This document shows, piece after piece, positions 54,244 to 63,400 of a stretch of 64,000 nucleotides of DNA. Origin of the DNA: Bin5 sp963662575 (lineage in GTDB: Bacteria > Chloroflexota > Anaerolineae > Caldilineales > Caldilineaceae). Position numbers and translations under genes: made by a program. The notes below the pieces were generated by a model. It was not told where the DNA came from and searched no databases. It saw nothing but the letters and a program-made list of their open reading frames with translations. Within the stretch, counting starts at the first letter, position 1. Each line of letters begins with the position of its first letter. The stretch is taken from the NCBI GenBank assembly GCA_963662575.1, contig OY759723.1, positions 3,906,001 to 3,970,000 of the forward strand. Direction: 5' to 3'.

Positions 54244-54314
54244 GCGGGTATAGCTCAATGGTAGAGCGCCGGCCTTCCAAGCCGACGATGCGGGTTCGAT
54301 CCCCGCTACCCGCT
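54244..54314 (+). tRNA. tRNA-Gly (TCC)
   Basis: Acceptor GCGGGTA/TACCCGC, D arm GCTCAATGGTAGAGC, anticodon loop CTTCCAA, TpsiC arm GGTTCGATCC. Starts 3 bp after tRNA-Pro. The first anticodon-stem pair is a C-A mismatch. Confidence 0.95.
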
Positions 54315-54336
54315 CTCACGCATTCCTGCCAAGGTT

Positions 54337-54408
54337 GGATCGGTAGCTCAATGGCAGAGCAAGGAGCTCATAACTCCTGGGTTACAGGTTCGAGTCCTGT
54401 CCGATCCA
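54337..54408 (+). tRNA. tRNA-Met (CAT)
   Basis: Acceptor GGATCGG/CCGATCC, anticodon loop CTCATAA with stem AGGAG/CTCCT, TpsiC arm GGTTCGAGTCC. It lacks the G-C-rich anticodon stem of initiator tRNA; elongator Met versus lysidine-modified Ile is not resolvable by eye. Confidence 0.92.
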
Positions 54409-54620
54409 CACACCTTCTCTTCTCCACTCGCAGGCCGGGCGCCCTAAGTATGGCCGCCCATTTTCGAAGCCCCTTGCCTCCCACGCCTCCAAACAGAAGT
54501 CGTTCGCAACAGATATCCTGCTCGACGACCCAGGCCAAATTGCAGCGCGTACTTGGGCATTCTCCCTGACGAAGTATCTTTCTGTCTCCTCACGAATTCT
54601 GTTAGCTCTAGAGCTCCATG

Positions 54621-54629
54621 TGCTATAAT
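54621..54629 (+). promoter_or_regulatory. Extended -10 promoter for era
   Basis: TGCTATAAT (extended -10), about 70 bp before the era ATG. No good -35 match. Confidence 0.5.
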
Positions 54630-54696
54630 TCGCCCGCAACTGACGGGCCAGGAGTGCAGCCACTACTATCGAAGCGCGCCAAGGAGGACAGTTAGC

Positions 54697-55680
54697 ATGC
54701 CAGAAGCGGAATCTCCAGTCGAGATTGACATTCTCGCCGAGCCAATCAGCAGCAGCGGTTTTGTCGCCGTAATTGGCCGGCCCAACGTAGGCAAGTCGAC
54801 CCTGCTCAATCTTGTGCTTGGGCAAAAAATTGCAATCACGAGCGACAAGCCGCAGACGACCCGCGATCAGATCCTGGGAATCCGCACTGATGACGATGCT
54901 CAGTTTATCTTCCTCGACACTCCGGGCATTCATCAGCCCCGCAATAAGCTCGGAAAACATATGGTAAACGTCGCAGAACAGGCGATTACGAGCGACGCTG
55001 ACGTTATTCTCTGGCTGGTGGACGTCACGACGCCTCCCACCGATGACGACATCTTCATCTCCGGGCGACTTGAGGAACTGTACAAGGCGGCCGGCGGGTT
55101 GCCATTCCTGATGATGGCAGCCAACAAGACCGACTCTTTGCAGGGAGCAAATCTTTTCGACAGGCAGATTGAATATGGCTCTCTCCTCGACTGGCTTACC
55201 AGTGGAAAGAGCGGTCAGGATGCCATCCCCGTCCTGCCCATCAGCGCAACCTCAGGCGAAGGCGTAGACGCTCTTCTCACTTCCCTTGCCGAGCTGCTAC
55301 CGCCGGGCCCCCTCTACTACCCGAGCGAACAGGTCACAGACCTGTCAATGCGATTCATAGCCGCAGAAATCGTGCGCGAAAAGGCGCTTCGACTCCTTCG
55401 ACAGGAGATTCCCCACAGCCTGGCCGTCGTCGTGACCGAGTGGAACGAGCGCGGCCCGGAGATGACGCACATTGCTGCCACGGTGTATGTGGAACGACAT
55501 AGCCAGAAAGGCATCGTGCTTGGCAACGGCGGCTCCATGATAAAGAAAATCGGGCAGGAAGCTCGACCGGAAATCGAAGAGATGGTCGGCACACGCGTCT
55601 ACCTTGAACTGTGGGTGAAAGTGCTGCAAAAGTGGCGCCGCAAAGAGAATCTACTGCGGCGGCTGGGGTACCAATACTGA
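54697..55680 (+). CDS. era: GTPase Era
   Basis: 327 residues from the ATG at 54697, eight bases after AAGGAGGA; a longer frame upstream overlaps the promoter. The G1 motif GRPNVGKS lies at 27-34, G3 DTPG, G4 NKTD and G5 SAT; the KH domain ends with GIVLGNGGSMIKKIGQEAR. Era binds the 16S rRNA 3' end and assists 30S assembly. It is a normal Era with a short extra N-terminus (about 20 residues). Next gene is mutS2, which has a separate promoter. Confidence 0.96.
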   Translation: MPEAESPVEIDILAEPISSSGFVAVIGRPNVGKSTLLNLVLGQKIAITSDKPQTTRDQILGIRTDDDAQFIFLDTPGIHQPRNKLGKHMVNVAEQAITSDADVILWLVDVTTPPTDDDIFISGRLEELYKAAGGLPFLMMAANKTDSLQGANLFDRQIEYGSLLDWLTSGKSGQDAIPVLPISATSGEGVDALLTSLAELLPPGPLYYPSEQVTDLSMRFIAAEIVREKALRLLRQEIPHSLAVVVTEWNERGPEMTHIAATVYVERHSQKGIVLGNGGSMIKKIGQEARPEIEEMVGTRVYLELWVKVLQKWRRKENLLRRLGYQY

Positions 55681-55780
55681 CGCCTTGCAAGTGTTCGGCA
55701 TGGTGACCTCTACGCCACGGTTCGCATTCCGCGGCAATATGCCATTCGACTTTGCTTTGGATTCCCTGCGCGCGCTGTGA

Positions 55781-55786
55781 TATGAT
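55781..55786 (+). promoter_or_regulatory. Possible mutS2 promoter
   Basis: TATGAT with an upstream TG (extended -10, TGATATGAT), 39 bp before the ATG at 55826. The -35 is weak. Confidence 0.4.
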
Positions 55787-55825
55787 CGCGGCAGGTTGAT
55801 TCTTTTTGTCCCCAAAAGGTTGCCG

Positions 55826-58318
55826 ATGAATCCGCATGCGATTCGCATTCTCGAATACGATAAGATTCTCAAGACGCTGGCCACATTTTGTGCCTTCGAC
55901 GGCGGCGCCGAATTGGCAACCTCACTCCTGCCCAGCGACGACCTGCGTACAATCAGCGATTGGATGGAGCAGACCAGCGAAGCCTGCCGGCTGCTCGATC
56001 AGAAGACCGATATCTACTTTGGCGGCGTACACGACGTACGCGCCCTTGTCGCAAAATCCGAGCGCGGTAGTATTCTGATACCGACCGAACTGGTCGAGGT
56101 TCGCACCACACTCATGCGAGCCCGCACGCTTCGCAACACTTTGACACGGCTCAACCGCCAGTTTCCCCGCCTCGCAGACATTGCATTTTCCATCGAACCC
56201 TGTGAGCACGTAATCGGCGAAATCAGCCGTTGCATAAACGACCGTGCCGAAGTAGTAGATAGCGCATCCAACGAATTGGGTCGAATCCGCGCCCAGTTGC
56301 GGGTGGCCCAGGATAGGCTCCTCAGCACTTTGGACCGGCTTGTGCAGAGCAGCGATGTCGTCCCCTACTTGCAGGAATCGATTGTCACCCAGCGACAGGG
56401 CCGCTACGTCATTCCAGTGCGGTCGGAATACAAAGGGCAGGTTCAGGGCATCGTTCATGACCAGTCGGCCAGCGGCGCGACTTTCTTTATCGAACCAATT
56501 ACGGTGGTCGAGCAGAACAACGCCGTTCGGGAATTGGAGTTGGAGGAAGAAAAAGAGGTTCGACGCATCCTCTCCGAACTCTCCGATCTTGTCGCCGACG
56601 AGGGCCCCTACATCAATCGCAACGTGCAGATTCTGTCACAACTCGACTTCACTTTTGCAAAGGCCAAGTATGCGATTGAGATGGAGGCGACAGCCCCCAA
56701 TATCGTCTCATTCCAACAGAAACGCGCCGAAATCTTCGCCGGTATCGACGAAGAAACCAAAGAAGAGCGCACCGTCCAGCATCCGGGTTCCGTTCTGAAC
56801 TTTCGCCAGGCCCGCCACCCCATACTTGACCCGGACTCCGTCGTACCCATCGACGTTTACTTCGACAACGAATGTTACATACTTGTGGTTACGGGCCCAA
56901 ACACCGGCGGCAAAACTGTCACCCTTAAGACCGTCGGCCTTCTCACCCTGATGGCCCAGTCGGGCATGATGATCCCAGTGGACGAAGGCAGTGTCCTGTC
57001 TGTCTTCGAAGGCGTCTACGCCGACATTGGCGACGAACAGTCCATCGAACAGAACCTGAGCACATTCTCCAGTCACATGACCAATATCATCAACATCCTG
57101 GAAGAGGCCGACCCTCAAAGCCTCGTCCTGCTTGATGAACTGGGCGCCGGAACCGATCCCGACGAAGGCTCTGCACTCGCTGCCGCACTTCTTGAAAACC
57201 TGCGTGATCGGGGCATTACAACACTCGCTACAACCCATTACAGCGACCTCAAACTGTATGCCCACAACACCGCCGGCGTTCGCAACGCATCCGTTGAATT
57301 CGATGTCGAGAACCTCAGCCCTACATTTGAGCTCAGTATCGGCCTGCCTGGCCGCTCCAATGCTTTGACCATCGCCCGCAGGCTCGGGCTTAACCCTGTC
57401 ATCGTTGATGACGCCGAAAAAATGTCGCGGCCGGAGTCCCTCGAAGTTGAGGCCATGCTTGAGGATGTGCGGCACGCCCGCCAGGAGGCAAGGCGCGTTC
57501 TAGGTGACGCCAAGGAGAGGGAGCGCAGTGCCCAGGTCATTGAGGAGGACCTTCGCTACCAGCTTGCAAGCATCGAAGAAGCCCGCCGGAAAGTCGTGGC
57601 CGATACGCGTACAACGATGCAGAATGAATTGGCAGAAATCCGGCGCGAGATAGACGGTTTCCGGCGGCGCATGGCCAAAGGTGGCATCGACACGAAAGAC
57701 GTTCATACACAGTTTTTGCAGAATGCCAGCCAGACAATCGGCCGCCGCGAGACGGATACCGATGGCCTGGTCGATCAGGAAGTCACGACACCAGGCTCGA
57801 TGAGTGCACGGATTCCCGGCGCCATTGAGAAGGGTGACAGAGTTTTCGTACCCAACCTTCAGGCCACCGGCGAGGTGATCGGTGTCGAATTCCGCAATGG
57901 CGTCCCCCATGAGGCCGACATTCAAGTAGGCAACTTTCGTCTCAAGCTGCCCGTCAGACGACTGGAACTGCGCAGCAAAGCCCAGTCAGAGCCCGAGCAG
58001 ACACCTCAACCTGTCATACGGATTCAGAAAAAGGCGAAATCGGCTGACGCAGCGTCGACCTCGCAGACGGAGCTGGATCTCAGAGGAGAGAGGGTGGACG
58101 CTGGCTTGCAGCGGCTCGAAGGCTATCTCGACGACGCCTACCTTGAAAACCTCCCTTGGGTGCGCATTATCCATGGCAAAGGGACCGGGGCGATGCGGGA
58201 TGCCGTGCGCACCGCCTTGAGAGGCCATCCTCTGGTCAGCAAGTTTCGGCCTGGCGCACTTGGCGAAGGTGACGACGGTGTAACGGTTGCCAATTTGATG
58301 ACCGACGAAGAAGGGTAG
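55826..58318 (+). CDS. mutS2: Endonuclease MutS2
   Basis: 830 residues, ATG at 55826 after AAAAGG. Core MutS domain with Walker A GPNTGGKT near residue 357, SLVLLDELGAGTDPDEGSAL (Walker B) and TTHYSDLK; a ~160-residue coiled coil then leads to a C-terminal Smr domain (LDLRGERVDAGLQRL...RIIHGKGTGAMRDAVR). MutS2 is anti-recombination or ribosome-rescue associated (it cleaves or removes stalled ribosomes in some bacteria); it does not take part in mismatch repair. The HGKGTG motif is the Smr nuclease signature. The linker before Smr is long. Translation of the next gene begins ten bases after the stop. Confidence 0.95.
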   Translation: MNPHAIRILEYDKILKTLATFCAFDGGAELATSLLPSDDLRTISDWMEQTSEACRLLDQKTDIYFGGVHDVRALVAKSERGSILIPTELVEVRTTLMRARTLRNTLTRLNRQFPRLADIAFSIEPCEHVIGEISRCINDRAEVVDSASNELGRIRAQLRVAQDRLLSTLDRLVQSSDVVPYLQESIVTQRQGRYVIPVRSEYKGQVQGIVHDQSASGATFFIEPITVVEQNNAVRELELEEEKEVRRILSELSDLVADEGPYINRNVQILSQLDFTFAKAKYAIEMEATAPNIVSFQQKRAEIFAGIDEETKEERTVQHPGSVLNFRQARHPILDPDSVVPIDVYFDNECYILVVTGPNTGGKTVTLKTVGLLTLMAQSGMMIPVDEGSVLSVFEGVYADIGDEQSIEQNLSTFSSHMTNIINILEEADPQSLVLLDELGAGTDPDEGSALAAALLENLRDRGITTLATTHYSDLKLYAHNTAGVRNASVEFDVENLSPTFELSIGLPGRSNALTIARRLGLNPVIVDDAEKMSRPESLEVEAMLEDVRHARQEARRVLGDAKERERSAQVIEEDLRYQLASIEEARRKVVADTRTTMQNELAEIRREIDGFRRRMAKGGIDTKDVHTQFLQNASQTIGRRETDTDGLVDQEVTTPGSMSARIPGAIEKGDRVFVPNLQATGEVIGVEFRNGVPHEADIQVGNFRLKLPVRRLELRSKAQSEPEQTPQPVIRIQKKAKSADAASTSQTELDLRGERVDAGLQRLEGYLDDAYLENLPWVRIIHGKGTGAMRDAVRTALRGHPLVSKFRPGALGEGDDGVTVANLMTDEEG

Positions 58319-58328
58319 GCAATCGGCC

Positions 58329-59030
58329 ATGGAACTGCGGGCATACTTGACGATTTTGAGGAGGCGCTGGGTGGCGCCTGTTCTCCTGCCCATCCTCGTG
58401 GCCTTGCTCAGTGCTGTTCAATTGCGCCCTTGGGCGCCGCCTGCCCCTTCGTACAGCGTTTCAATGCGCATGCTGGTGGGCGTCCTGCCCCTGGAAGGCG
58501 TAGATACGGCCCAGTATGACCCGCGCTACTATGCCTGGATGACCAGCGAATACCTCGTTGACGACTTTACCGAACTGCTGGCCGCCGAGTTGTTCGCCAA
58601 TGCCGTAAACGCCCGTCTTGCCGAGCAGGGAATAGTCATTCCAGCCGGAATGATCAGGGCAAGCGCAAACACAGGCAAGCAGCATCGCATCATCCGGCTT
58701 TCTTTCAACTGGCATGATGCCAATGCCTTGCAGGCCATCGCTGATGCCGCAGTTGACGAGTTGGAAGAGAATGCTGCTTCATATTTTGCCCAGTTGGGAA
58801 CAGAGGGCGCCGGCGTCCAGGTTCTGGATTCGCCAACCGTATTTCCCGTAGGCCCGAGCACTCGTGAACGGGTCGAATGGCCTTTGAGAATTCTGCTGGG
58901 GCTGGTCGCCGGCCTTGTCGTGGCGTTCTTATTGGAATATCTTGACGCAACCGTGCGCCGACGAGAGGAATTGGAGGAGATGGGCCTGCCCATACTCGGC
59001 GCAATTCCCAGACCGCGCAAGAGCAGATAG
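58329..59030 (+). CDS. Wzz-like polysaccharide chain-length protein, copy 1
   Basis: 233 residues. MELRAYLTILRRRWVAPVLLPILVAL is the first membrane segment with the usual N-terminal Wzz pattern; the C-terminal one is PLRILLGLVAGLVVAFLLEYLD. The extracytoplasmic part between is ~130 residues, short for Wzz, and lacks a long coiled coil. After the second helix, RRREELEEMGLPILGAIPRPRKS is the typical cytoplasmic tail that contacts the tyrosine kinase partner. Such proteins regulate polymerisation and export of O-antigen/exopolysaccharide. It begins ten bases after mutS2. Confidence 0.85.
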   Translation: MELRAYLTILRRRWVAPVLLPILVALLSAVQLRPWAPPAPSYSVSMRMLVGVLPLEGVDTAQYDPRYYAWMTSEYLVDDFTELLAAELFANAVNARLAEQGIVIPAGMIRASANTGKQHRIIRLSFNWHDANALQAIADAAVDELEENAASYFAQLGTEGAGVQVLDSPTVFPVGPSTRERVEWPLRILLGLVAGLVVAFLLEYLDATVRRREELEEMGLPILGAIPRPRKSR

Positions 59031-59117
59031 ATGACCGGATGATAGTGGCACATCTGCCACAGTTTGAAACGTTGCCTCAGTCCCGAGGGCCGGCAACATT
59101 GAAACTTGGAGGTAACA

Positions 59118-59831
59118 GTGATACAGGAATATGGCGGTGTACTGAGACGATTCGGCTGGATCGTCATCGTAGCGGTGATGCTGGCCGGCCTACTCTCTTA
59201 CGGAATCAGCTCTTTTCAGGTGGAAATGTATAGAGCGACCGTGCACGTCAGCACCGTTCCTGCCCGGCCGGACTGGGGCTTGGGCAATTCAGCAAAAGAG
59301 CTGATGCGAAACTTCGTGCTCAATCTGCGCACCTTCGAGGTAGCCCAGGAGGTTATCGACCGCGCGCAACTGGACATGCATCCGAACGATTTCCAGCGGC
59401 TGACCGAAGTTGCCGTAGACTCCTCTACTTTCACGATCGAAATCGAAGCCCGTTCCAGCGATAAAATCGTTGCCGAAGTCATGGCTTTGACCCTGGCCGA
59501 CTATTTTGCCGATGAACGCACCGCCTACTACGCACAGCAGGACAAGCGCGATCGAATTGAAGTCAAAATCGTAAGCAGGGAGATTGAAGCTGCACGCTAC
59601 CAACCGCAGCCCGTTGTAAACGCCCTGGCTGGCGGCGTACTCGGCTTCTTGTTAGGGGTGGGATTGATCCTGATCCTGATCTGGATCGAAAGCGGCTTTC
59701 TGCGAACGCCCGATTCCGTGGAACGAACGCTCGGCCTGACAGTTCTCGGTGCAATCCCGGTGTCGGCTTCCGGTGCCAATCCTGGGAAAGAAGTGCCAAA
59801 GGGCGTACCATCGCCGGCAGCCAGCGGTTAA
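59118..59831 (+). CDS. Wzz-like polysaccharide chain-length protein, copy 2
   Basis: 237 residues with a GTG start chosen because GGAGGT lies four to five bases upstream; an earlier TTG would overlap it. Pattern as in copy 1: N-terminal helix FGWIVIVAVMLAGLLSYGISS, short periplasmic-type domain, C-terminal helix ALAGGVLGFLLGVGLILILIW and tail ERTLGLTVLGAIPVSASG. The two Wzz proteins differ in sequence and probably form a pair or heteromer with the CpsD-like ATPase that follows. Confidence 0.83.
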   Translation: MIQEYGGVLRRFGWIVIVAVMLAGLLSYGISSFQVEMYRATVHVSTVPARPDWGLGNSAKELMRNFVLNLRTFEVAQEVIDRAQLDMHPNDFQRLTEVAVDSSTFTIEIEARSSDKIVAEVMALTLADYFADERTAYYAQQDKRDRIEVKIVSREIEAARYQPQPVVNALAGGVLGFLLGVGLILILIWIESGFLRTPDSVERTLGLTVLGAIPVSASGANPGKEVPKGVPSPAASG

Positions 59832-59893
59832 CAGGGTGTTGCCGCCTGCCTCCTGCCAGCCTCTGCCCTGTGAAATTGACAAAGGAATCGTAG

Positions 59894-60544
59894 ATGTCCG
59901 TATCTCTGGTTACATTGACCGCCCCCCGCAGCGCGGCCGCGGAAGCATACCAAAGCCTGCGCACGAATTTAGAGTTTTCCAGTCTGGACAAGGCCTTGCA
60001 CTCACTGCTCATTACCTGTCCGGACACTGAAACCAGAAAGAGCGAGGCACTGGCCAATCTTGCCGTTGTAATGGCCGACGCCGGCGACCGAGTCGTTGTC
60101 GTCGATGGTGACCTCCGCCGCCCTCTCCAACATGACATATTTGGGGTCAGCGGCGATGTCGGCCTGACAAACTGGTTGCGAAACGGCGGCGATCCGGCGC
60201 TGACGGAGACACAGATTCCCAACTTGCGGCTCCTGGCGTCCGGGCCGTTGCCACCAAACCCTGTCGCGCTCCTCAGTTCCAAGCGGCTGGCCGAGCTGCT
60301 CCAGGTCTTGGCCGCTGAAGCAGAATATGTGCTCGTCGACGCCCCGCCTGTCCTTGCAGTCACCGACGCCGCTCTTTGGGCCAGCCAGGTAGACGGCACA
60401 CTCCTTGCCGTCACCGCTGGTCGTACGAAACGGGAGCAAGCCGAGAGAGCCAAAGGAGTGCTGGAAAAAGTTCAGACAAATATCGTCGGCGCTGTGCTCC
60501 TGGATGCGGAAGACGCGATGGTAGTCAGCGGCTATGGACAATGA
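59894..60544 (+). CDS. CpsD/CapB-like BY-kinase homologue with damaged Walker A
   Basis: 216 residues. It has the BY-kinase layout: EAYQSLRTNLEFS (contact helix), the P-loop position at 41-50, Walker A' VVVVDGDLRRP (67-77) and Walker B YVLVDAPPVLAVTDA, followed by NIVGAVLLDAEDA. In the P-loop, the usual G-E-G-K-S is replaced by E-T-R-K-S: Lys49 and Ser50 remain, but Arg48 stands where a glycine is standard (an AGA codon where GGA would restore it). The C-terminal tyrosine-rich tail used for autophosphorylation is also missing (ends SGYGQ). It may be an inactive regulatory partner of the Wzz proteins, or a variant still able to bind ATP. Confidence 0.85.
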   Translation: MSVSLVTLTAPRSAAAEAYQSLRTNLEFSSLDKALHSLLITCPDTETRKSEALANLAVVMADAGDRVVVVDGDLRRPLQHDIFGVSGDVGLTNWLRNGGDPALTETQIPNLRLLASGPLPPNPVALLSSKRLAELLQVLAAEAEYVLVDAPPVLAVTDAALWASQVDGTLLAVTAGRTKREQAERAKGVLEKVQTNIVGAVLLDAEDAMVVSGYGQ

Positions 60545-60624
60545 AATCAATTGGCAAAATTGAGCCGAGGGTGTACTGTGACGCAATTACCCACTAACTT
60601 ACCAGCCTACCAACCAGTTCCCGG

Positions 60625-61521
60625 ATGAACGCAATGAAAGGCATCCTCTTGGCTGGTGGGCATGGTACACGTCTCTATCCCCTTACTACCAGTCTTAGCA
60701 AGCAGATTCTGCCAGTCTATGACAAACCGATGATCTACTACCCCCTGTCAATGCTGATGTTGGCAGGGATACGGGACATCCTCATCATCAGCACGCCAGT
60801 CGCCCTACCCCTGTACCGGGAGCTTCTCCGCGATGGCAGCCAGTGGGGTATAAAGTTCACCTACGCTGAACAAAGTCAGCCGCGCGGCATCGCCGACGCC
60901 TTTGTCGTCGGCAGCGAGTTCGTGGGCGACTCTCCCGTATGTCTGGCGTTGGGGGACAACATCTTCTATGGACACGGCTTGCCCGAAATCCTTCAGAAAG
61001 CGGCTTCCCTGCAAAGCGGCGCCCTTGTTTTCGCCTATCCTGTCGCCGACCCCAGTCGATACGGAGTTGTGGAGTTCGACAGCTCTGGCAAGGCACTGAG
61101 CATAGAGGAAAAACCGCAGAATCCCCGCTCCAACTTTGCCGTGCCCGGCGTCTACTTCTATGACAGTCGCGTCGTCGACGTGGCCCGCAATCTTAAGCCT
61201 TCGGCAAGAGGCGAAGTCGAGATAACGGACATAAACAACGACTATTTGGAACGAGGGGAGATGCAGGTTGAGATTCTGGGCCGGGGCTTTGCCTGGCTGG
61301 ATGCAGGAACACACGAATCTTTGCTCCAGGCCGCCAATTTCGTTCACGCGCTGCAGGAACGACAGGGGATGATGATTTCATGCCCGGAGGAAATCGCCCT
61401 CAGACGCGGCTACATCAGCCGCGACCAGTTCCGAAGCCTGGCCGAAGCCCTGCAGACAAATCGCTATGGCCACTATCTTCTGCAACTCTTGAACGATGAA
61501 TTCTCGGAGTCGTTATCCTGA
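60625..61521 (+). CDS. rfbA: Glucose-1-phosphate thymidylyltransferase
   Basis: 298 residues (or 295 from the ATG at 60634, the usual family start MKGILLAGG). It makes dTDP-glucose from glucose-1-phosphate and dTTP. Signature GGHGTRLYPLTTSLSKQILPVYDKPMIYYP at the N-terminus gives the nucleotide loop and catalytic Arg/Lys; LALGDNIFYGHGL and GVVEFDSSGKALSIEEKP follow. It starts the dTDP-sugar part of the polysaccharide locus with rfbB two genes on; rfbC and rfbD are not visible in the window. Confidence 0.95.
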   Translation: MNAMKGILLAGGHGTRLYPLTTSLSKQILPVYDKPMIYYPLSMLMLAGIRDILIISTPVALPLYRELLRDGSQWGIKFTYAEQSQPRGIADAFVVGSEFVGDSPVCLALGDNIFYGHGLPEILQKAASLQSGALVFAYPVADPSRYGVVEFDSSGKALSIEEKPQNPRSNFAVPGVYFYDSRVVDVARNLKPSARGEVEITDINNDYLERGEMQVEILGRGFAWLDAGTHESLLQAANFVHALQERQGMMISCPEEIALRRGYISRDQFRSLAEALQTNRYGHYLLQLLNDEFSESLS

Positions 61522-62336
61522 TGAATGACGGCCCGGTCGCCTTCGCAGGGCCCAATGGCGCCCAAACCATCAGCAGTGAAGTGGCTGTCCGCAGCGTGCC
61601 TGCCCTTGCCGCAAGAATGCGCCAGATCGACAGATGCGCACTTCCGGCCTCCTACACGCAAATCTTCAACATCCGTTCGCTGTCACCGGCCTATACGGTT
61701 CAAAATCATCTGGGCGCCAAAGAAATCCAGACTGCTGTTACCACTGTAGCCCAGGTGGCCGACCGCTTGCGGCGTATGGCCAGAGCCTACGGTGAATGGA
61801 AGGAGTTTGACATCCCGGCTTTTTTCGACCTGTGGCCGGAGCATGTTCCCCGCCTCGTCCACGTGGAGGAGAGGGTCAGCACGGTCAACGTCACCTTCTA
61901 CGCCGATTTGCTCCTTCCTTCATTTCAACGCGCCGAACAGTACTGGGCGCATGAGTTTTTCCCCGCCTACCAGACGGCCCAGCCGCCTGTCAACTCGAAC
62001 GAAGACAGTACCAGCTTTACCACCCATTTCATGGAGTTCGAACAACCCAAAATGCGCGCATACTGGGATAAATTGATGGCAGTCACGGACGGGGCGCGGC
62101 GCGCGCTATGGAATGATATCAGTTTTTTGGCCGCCACTGCTGGCGGCGAAGAGAAGTCCCACTGGCAGTGGGCTTGGCGCTTTCCTCCCCCTCCCGGACT
62201 CGACCAAAGTCTGCTTCCGACGCTGCGCCAACTTCCGACCTTGACACTAGGCGTTGAGTTTCCTCTGCCGGCCAGCCGCCAGCCTGGCAGGGTGAGGCGA
62301 TTGCGGCGCATGTGGGAGAGCCAGCGGCGGCGGTAG
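61521..62336 (+). CDS. Unknown protein between rfbA and rfbB
   Basis: 271 residues. The ATG overlaps the rfbA stop by one base (TGATG), which strongly couples translation. No signal peptide or membrane segment. There are many Arg and several Trp/Pro-rich stretches (FFDLWPEHVPRL, WRFPPPPGLDQSLL); the sequence from ~85 has helix-like charged stretches. No family recognised. Coupling to rfbA and its position before rfbB suggest a role in polysaccharide synthesis or transfer. Confidence 0.6.
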   Translation: MNDGPVAFAGPNGAQTISSEVAVRSVPALAARMRQIDRCALPASYTQIFNIRSLSPAYTVQNHLGAKEIQTAVTTVAQVADRLRRMARAYGEWKEFDIPAFFDLWPEHVPRLVHVEERVSTVNVTFYADLLLPSFQRAEQYWAHEFFPAYQTAQPPVNSNEDSTSFTTHFMEFEQPKMRAYWDKLMAVTDGARRALWNDISFLAATAGGEEKSHWQWAWRFPPPPGLDQSLLPTLRQLPTLTLGVEFPLPASRQPGRVRRLRRMWESQRRR

Positions 62337-62365
62337 CGTCATTGGAACTACATTGAAAGGCTCAG

Positions 62366-63400
62366 ATGGAAAACATTCTGGTTACCGGCGGCGCCGGCTT
62401 TATCGGCTGTAATTTTGTCCGCTACATCTTAGAAAACGAACCGGCTGTGCAGGTTACGGTCTTCGATAAGTTAACCTATGCCGGGCGTCTCGAAAACCTG
62501 TCCAACCTCAGTGAACGCTACGGGCAACGCTACCACTTTGTTCAGGGCGACATCTGCGACACCGCCAAGGTGGAGGAAACTGTAACCGCATTCAATATCG
62601 ATACGATCGTCAACTTCGCGGCTGAAACACACGTGGACCGGTCCATTCTCGATCCGGACGCATTCGTAAAGACCGACGTCTATGGTACCTATGTACTTCT
62701 GGAAGCGGCCCGCAAGTTTGGAAACCTGCGCTTTCACCAGATCAGCACTGACGAGGTTTACGGCCATATCGAAGGCCGGCGCCGCTCGCTTGAGGGTGAC
62801 GGCCTCGCCCCGCGCAGCCCCTATTCCGCCAGCAAGGCCAGCGCCGAACTGTTTGTCAGTGCCTATAACATCACTTACGGCCTGCCGGTTACAATAAGTC
62901 GCGGCGCCAACAACATTGGCCCTTACCAATATCCCGAAAAGGTAGTTCCCCTGTTCATCACCAACGCGCTCGCTTCCATGCAGTTGCCAGTCTATGGCGA
63001 CGGTCAACAGATGCGTGACTATCAGTTCGTCACTGACCACTGTGCCGCAATTCACTTGATCGTGCGGCGCGGCCGTATCGGCGAAGCCTACAATATCGGA
63101 ACCGGCTCCGAAATGACGAATCTGGCCATGGTGGAAATCCTGCTGGACGAGCTTGACAAGCCCCGCAGCCTCATCCAGCATGTCGAAGATCGCCTCGGCC
63201 ACGACCGGCGTTACAGCCTGAATGTAGCTAAAATGATGGCTTTGGGTTGGGAGCCGGATCACACGCCTGAAGAAGCGATTCGCGCTACCGCGCGTTGGTA
63301 TCGGGACAACAGTTGGTGGTGGCAACCAATTCGCGACGGAGAATTCCAGGACTACTACCAAAGCGTCTACGGAGAACGTAAAGCGCTCGATTTGCCCTGA
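62366..63400 (+). CDS. rfbB: dTDP-glucose 4,6-dehydratase
   Basis: 344 residues. The N-terminal nucleotide-binding motif is GGAGFIG (7-13); ETHVDRSILDPDAF is the RmlB/GalE-type segment; STDEVYGHI supplies the Thr/Asp/Glu catalytic set, and PYSASKASAE gives the Tyr-x3-Lys pair. It converts dTDP-glucose to dTDP-4-dehydro-6-deoxyglucose, the next step after rfbA, towards dTDP-rhamnose or another deoxysugar. The stop overlaps the next gene start by one base (TGATG). Confidence 0.96.
   Translation: MENILVTGGAGFIGCNFVRYILENEPAVQVTVFDKLTYAGRLENLSNLSERYGQRYHFVQGDICDTAKVEETVTAFNIDTIVNFAAETHVDRSILDPDAFVKTDVYGTYVLLEAARKFGNLRFHQISTDEVYGHIEGRRRSLEGDGLAPRSPYSASKASAELFVSAYNITYGLPVTISRGANNIGPYQYPEKVVPLFITNALASMQLPVYGDGQQMRDYQFVTDHCAAIHLIVRRGRIGEAYNIGTGSEMTNLAMVEILLDELDKPRSLIQHVEDRLGHDRRYSLNVAKMMALGWEPDHTPEEAIRATARWYRDNSWWWQPIRDGEFQDYYQSVYGERKALDLP

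Noticed and set aside
58329..60544. Split BY-kinase fused to Wzz (Wzc-like) by frameshift
   Set aside because: Each protein starts with its own membrane segment or normal domain start and is separated by gaps with ribosome sites, so separate genes are likely.
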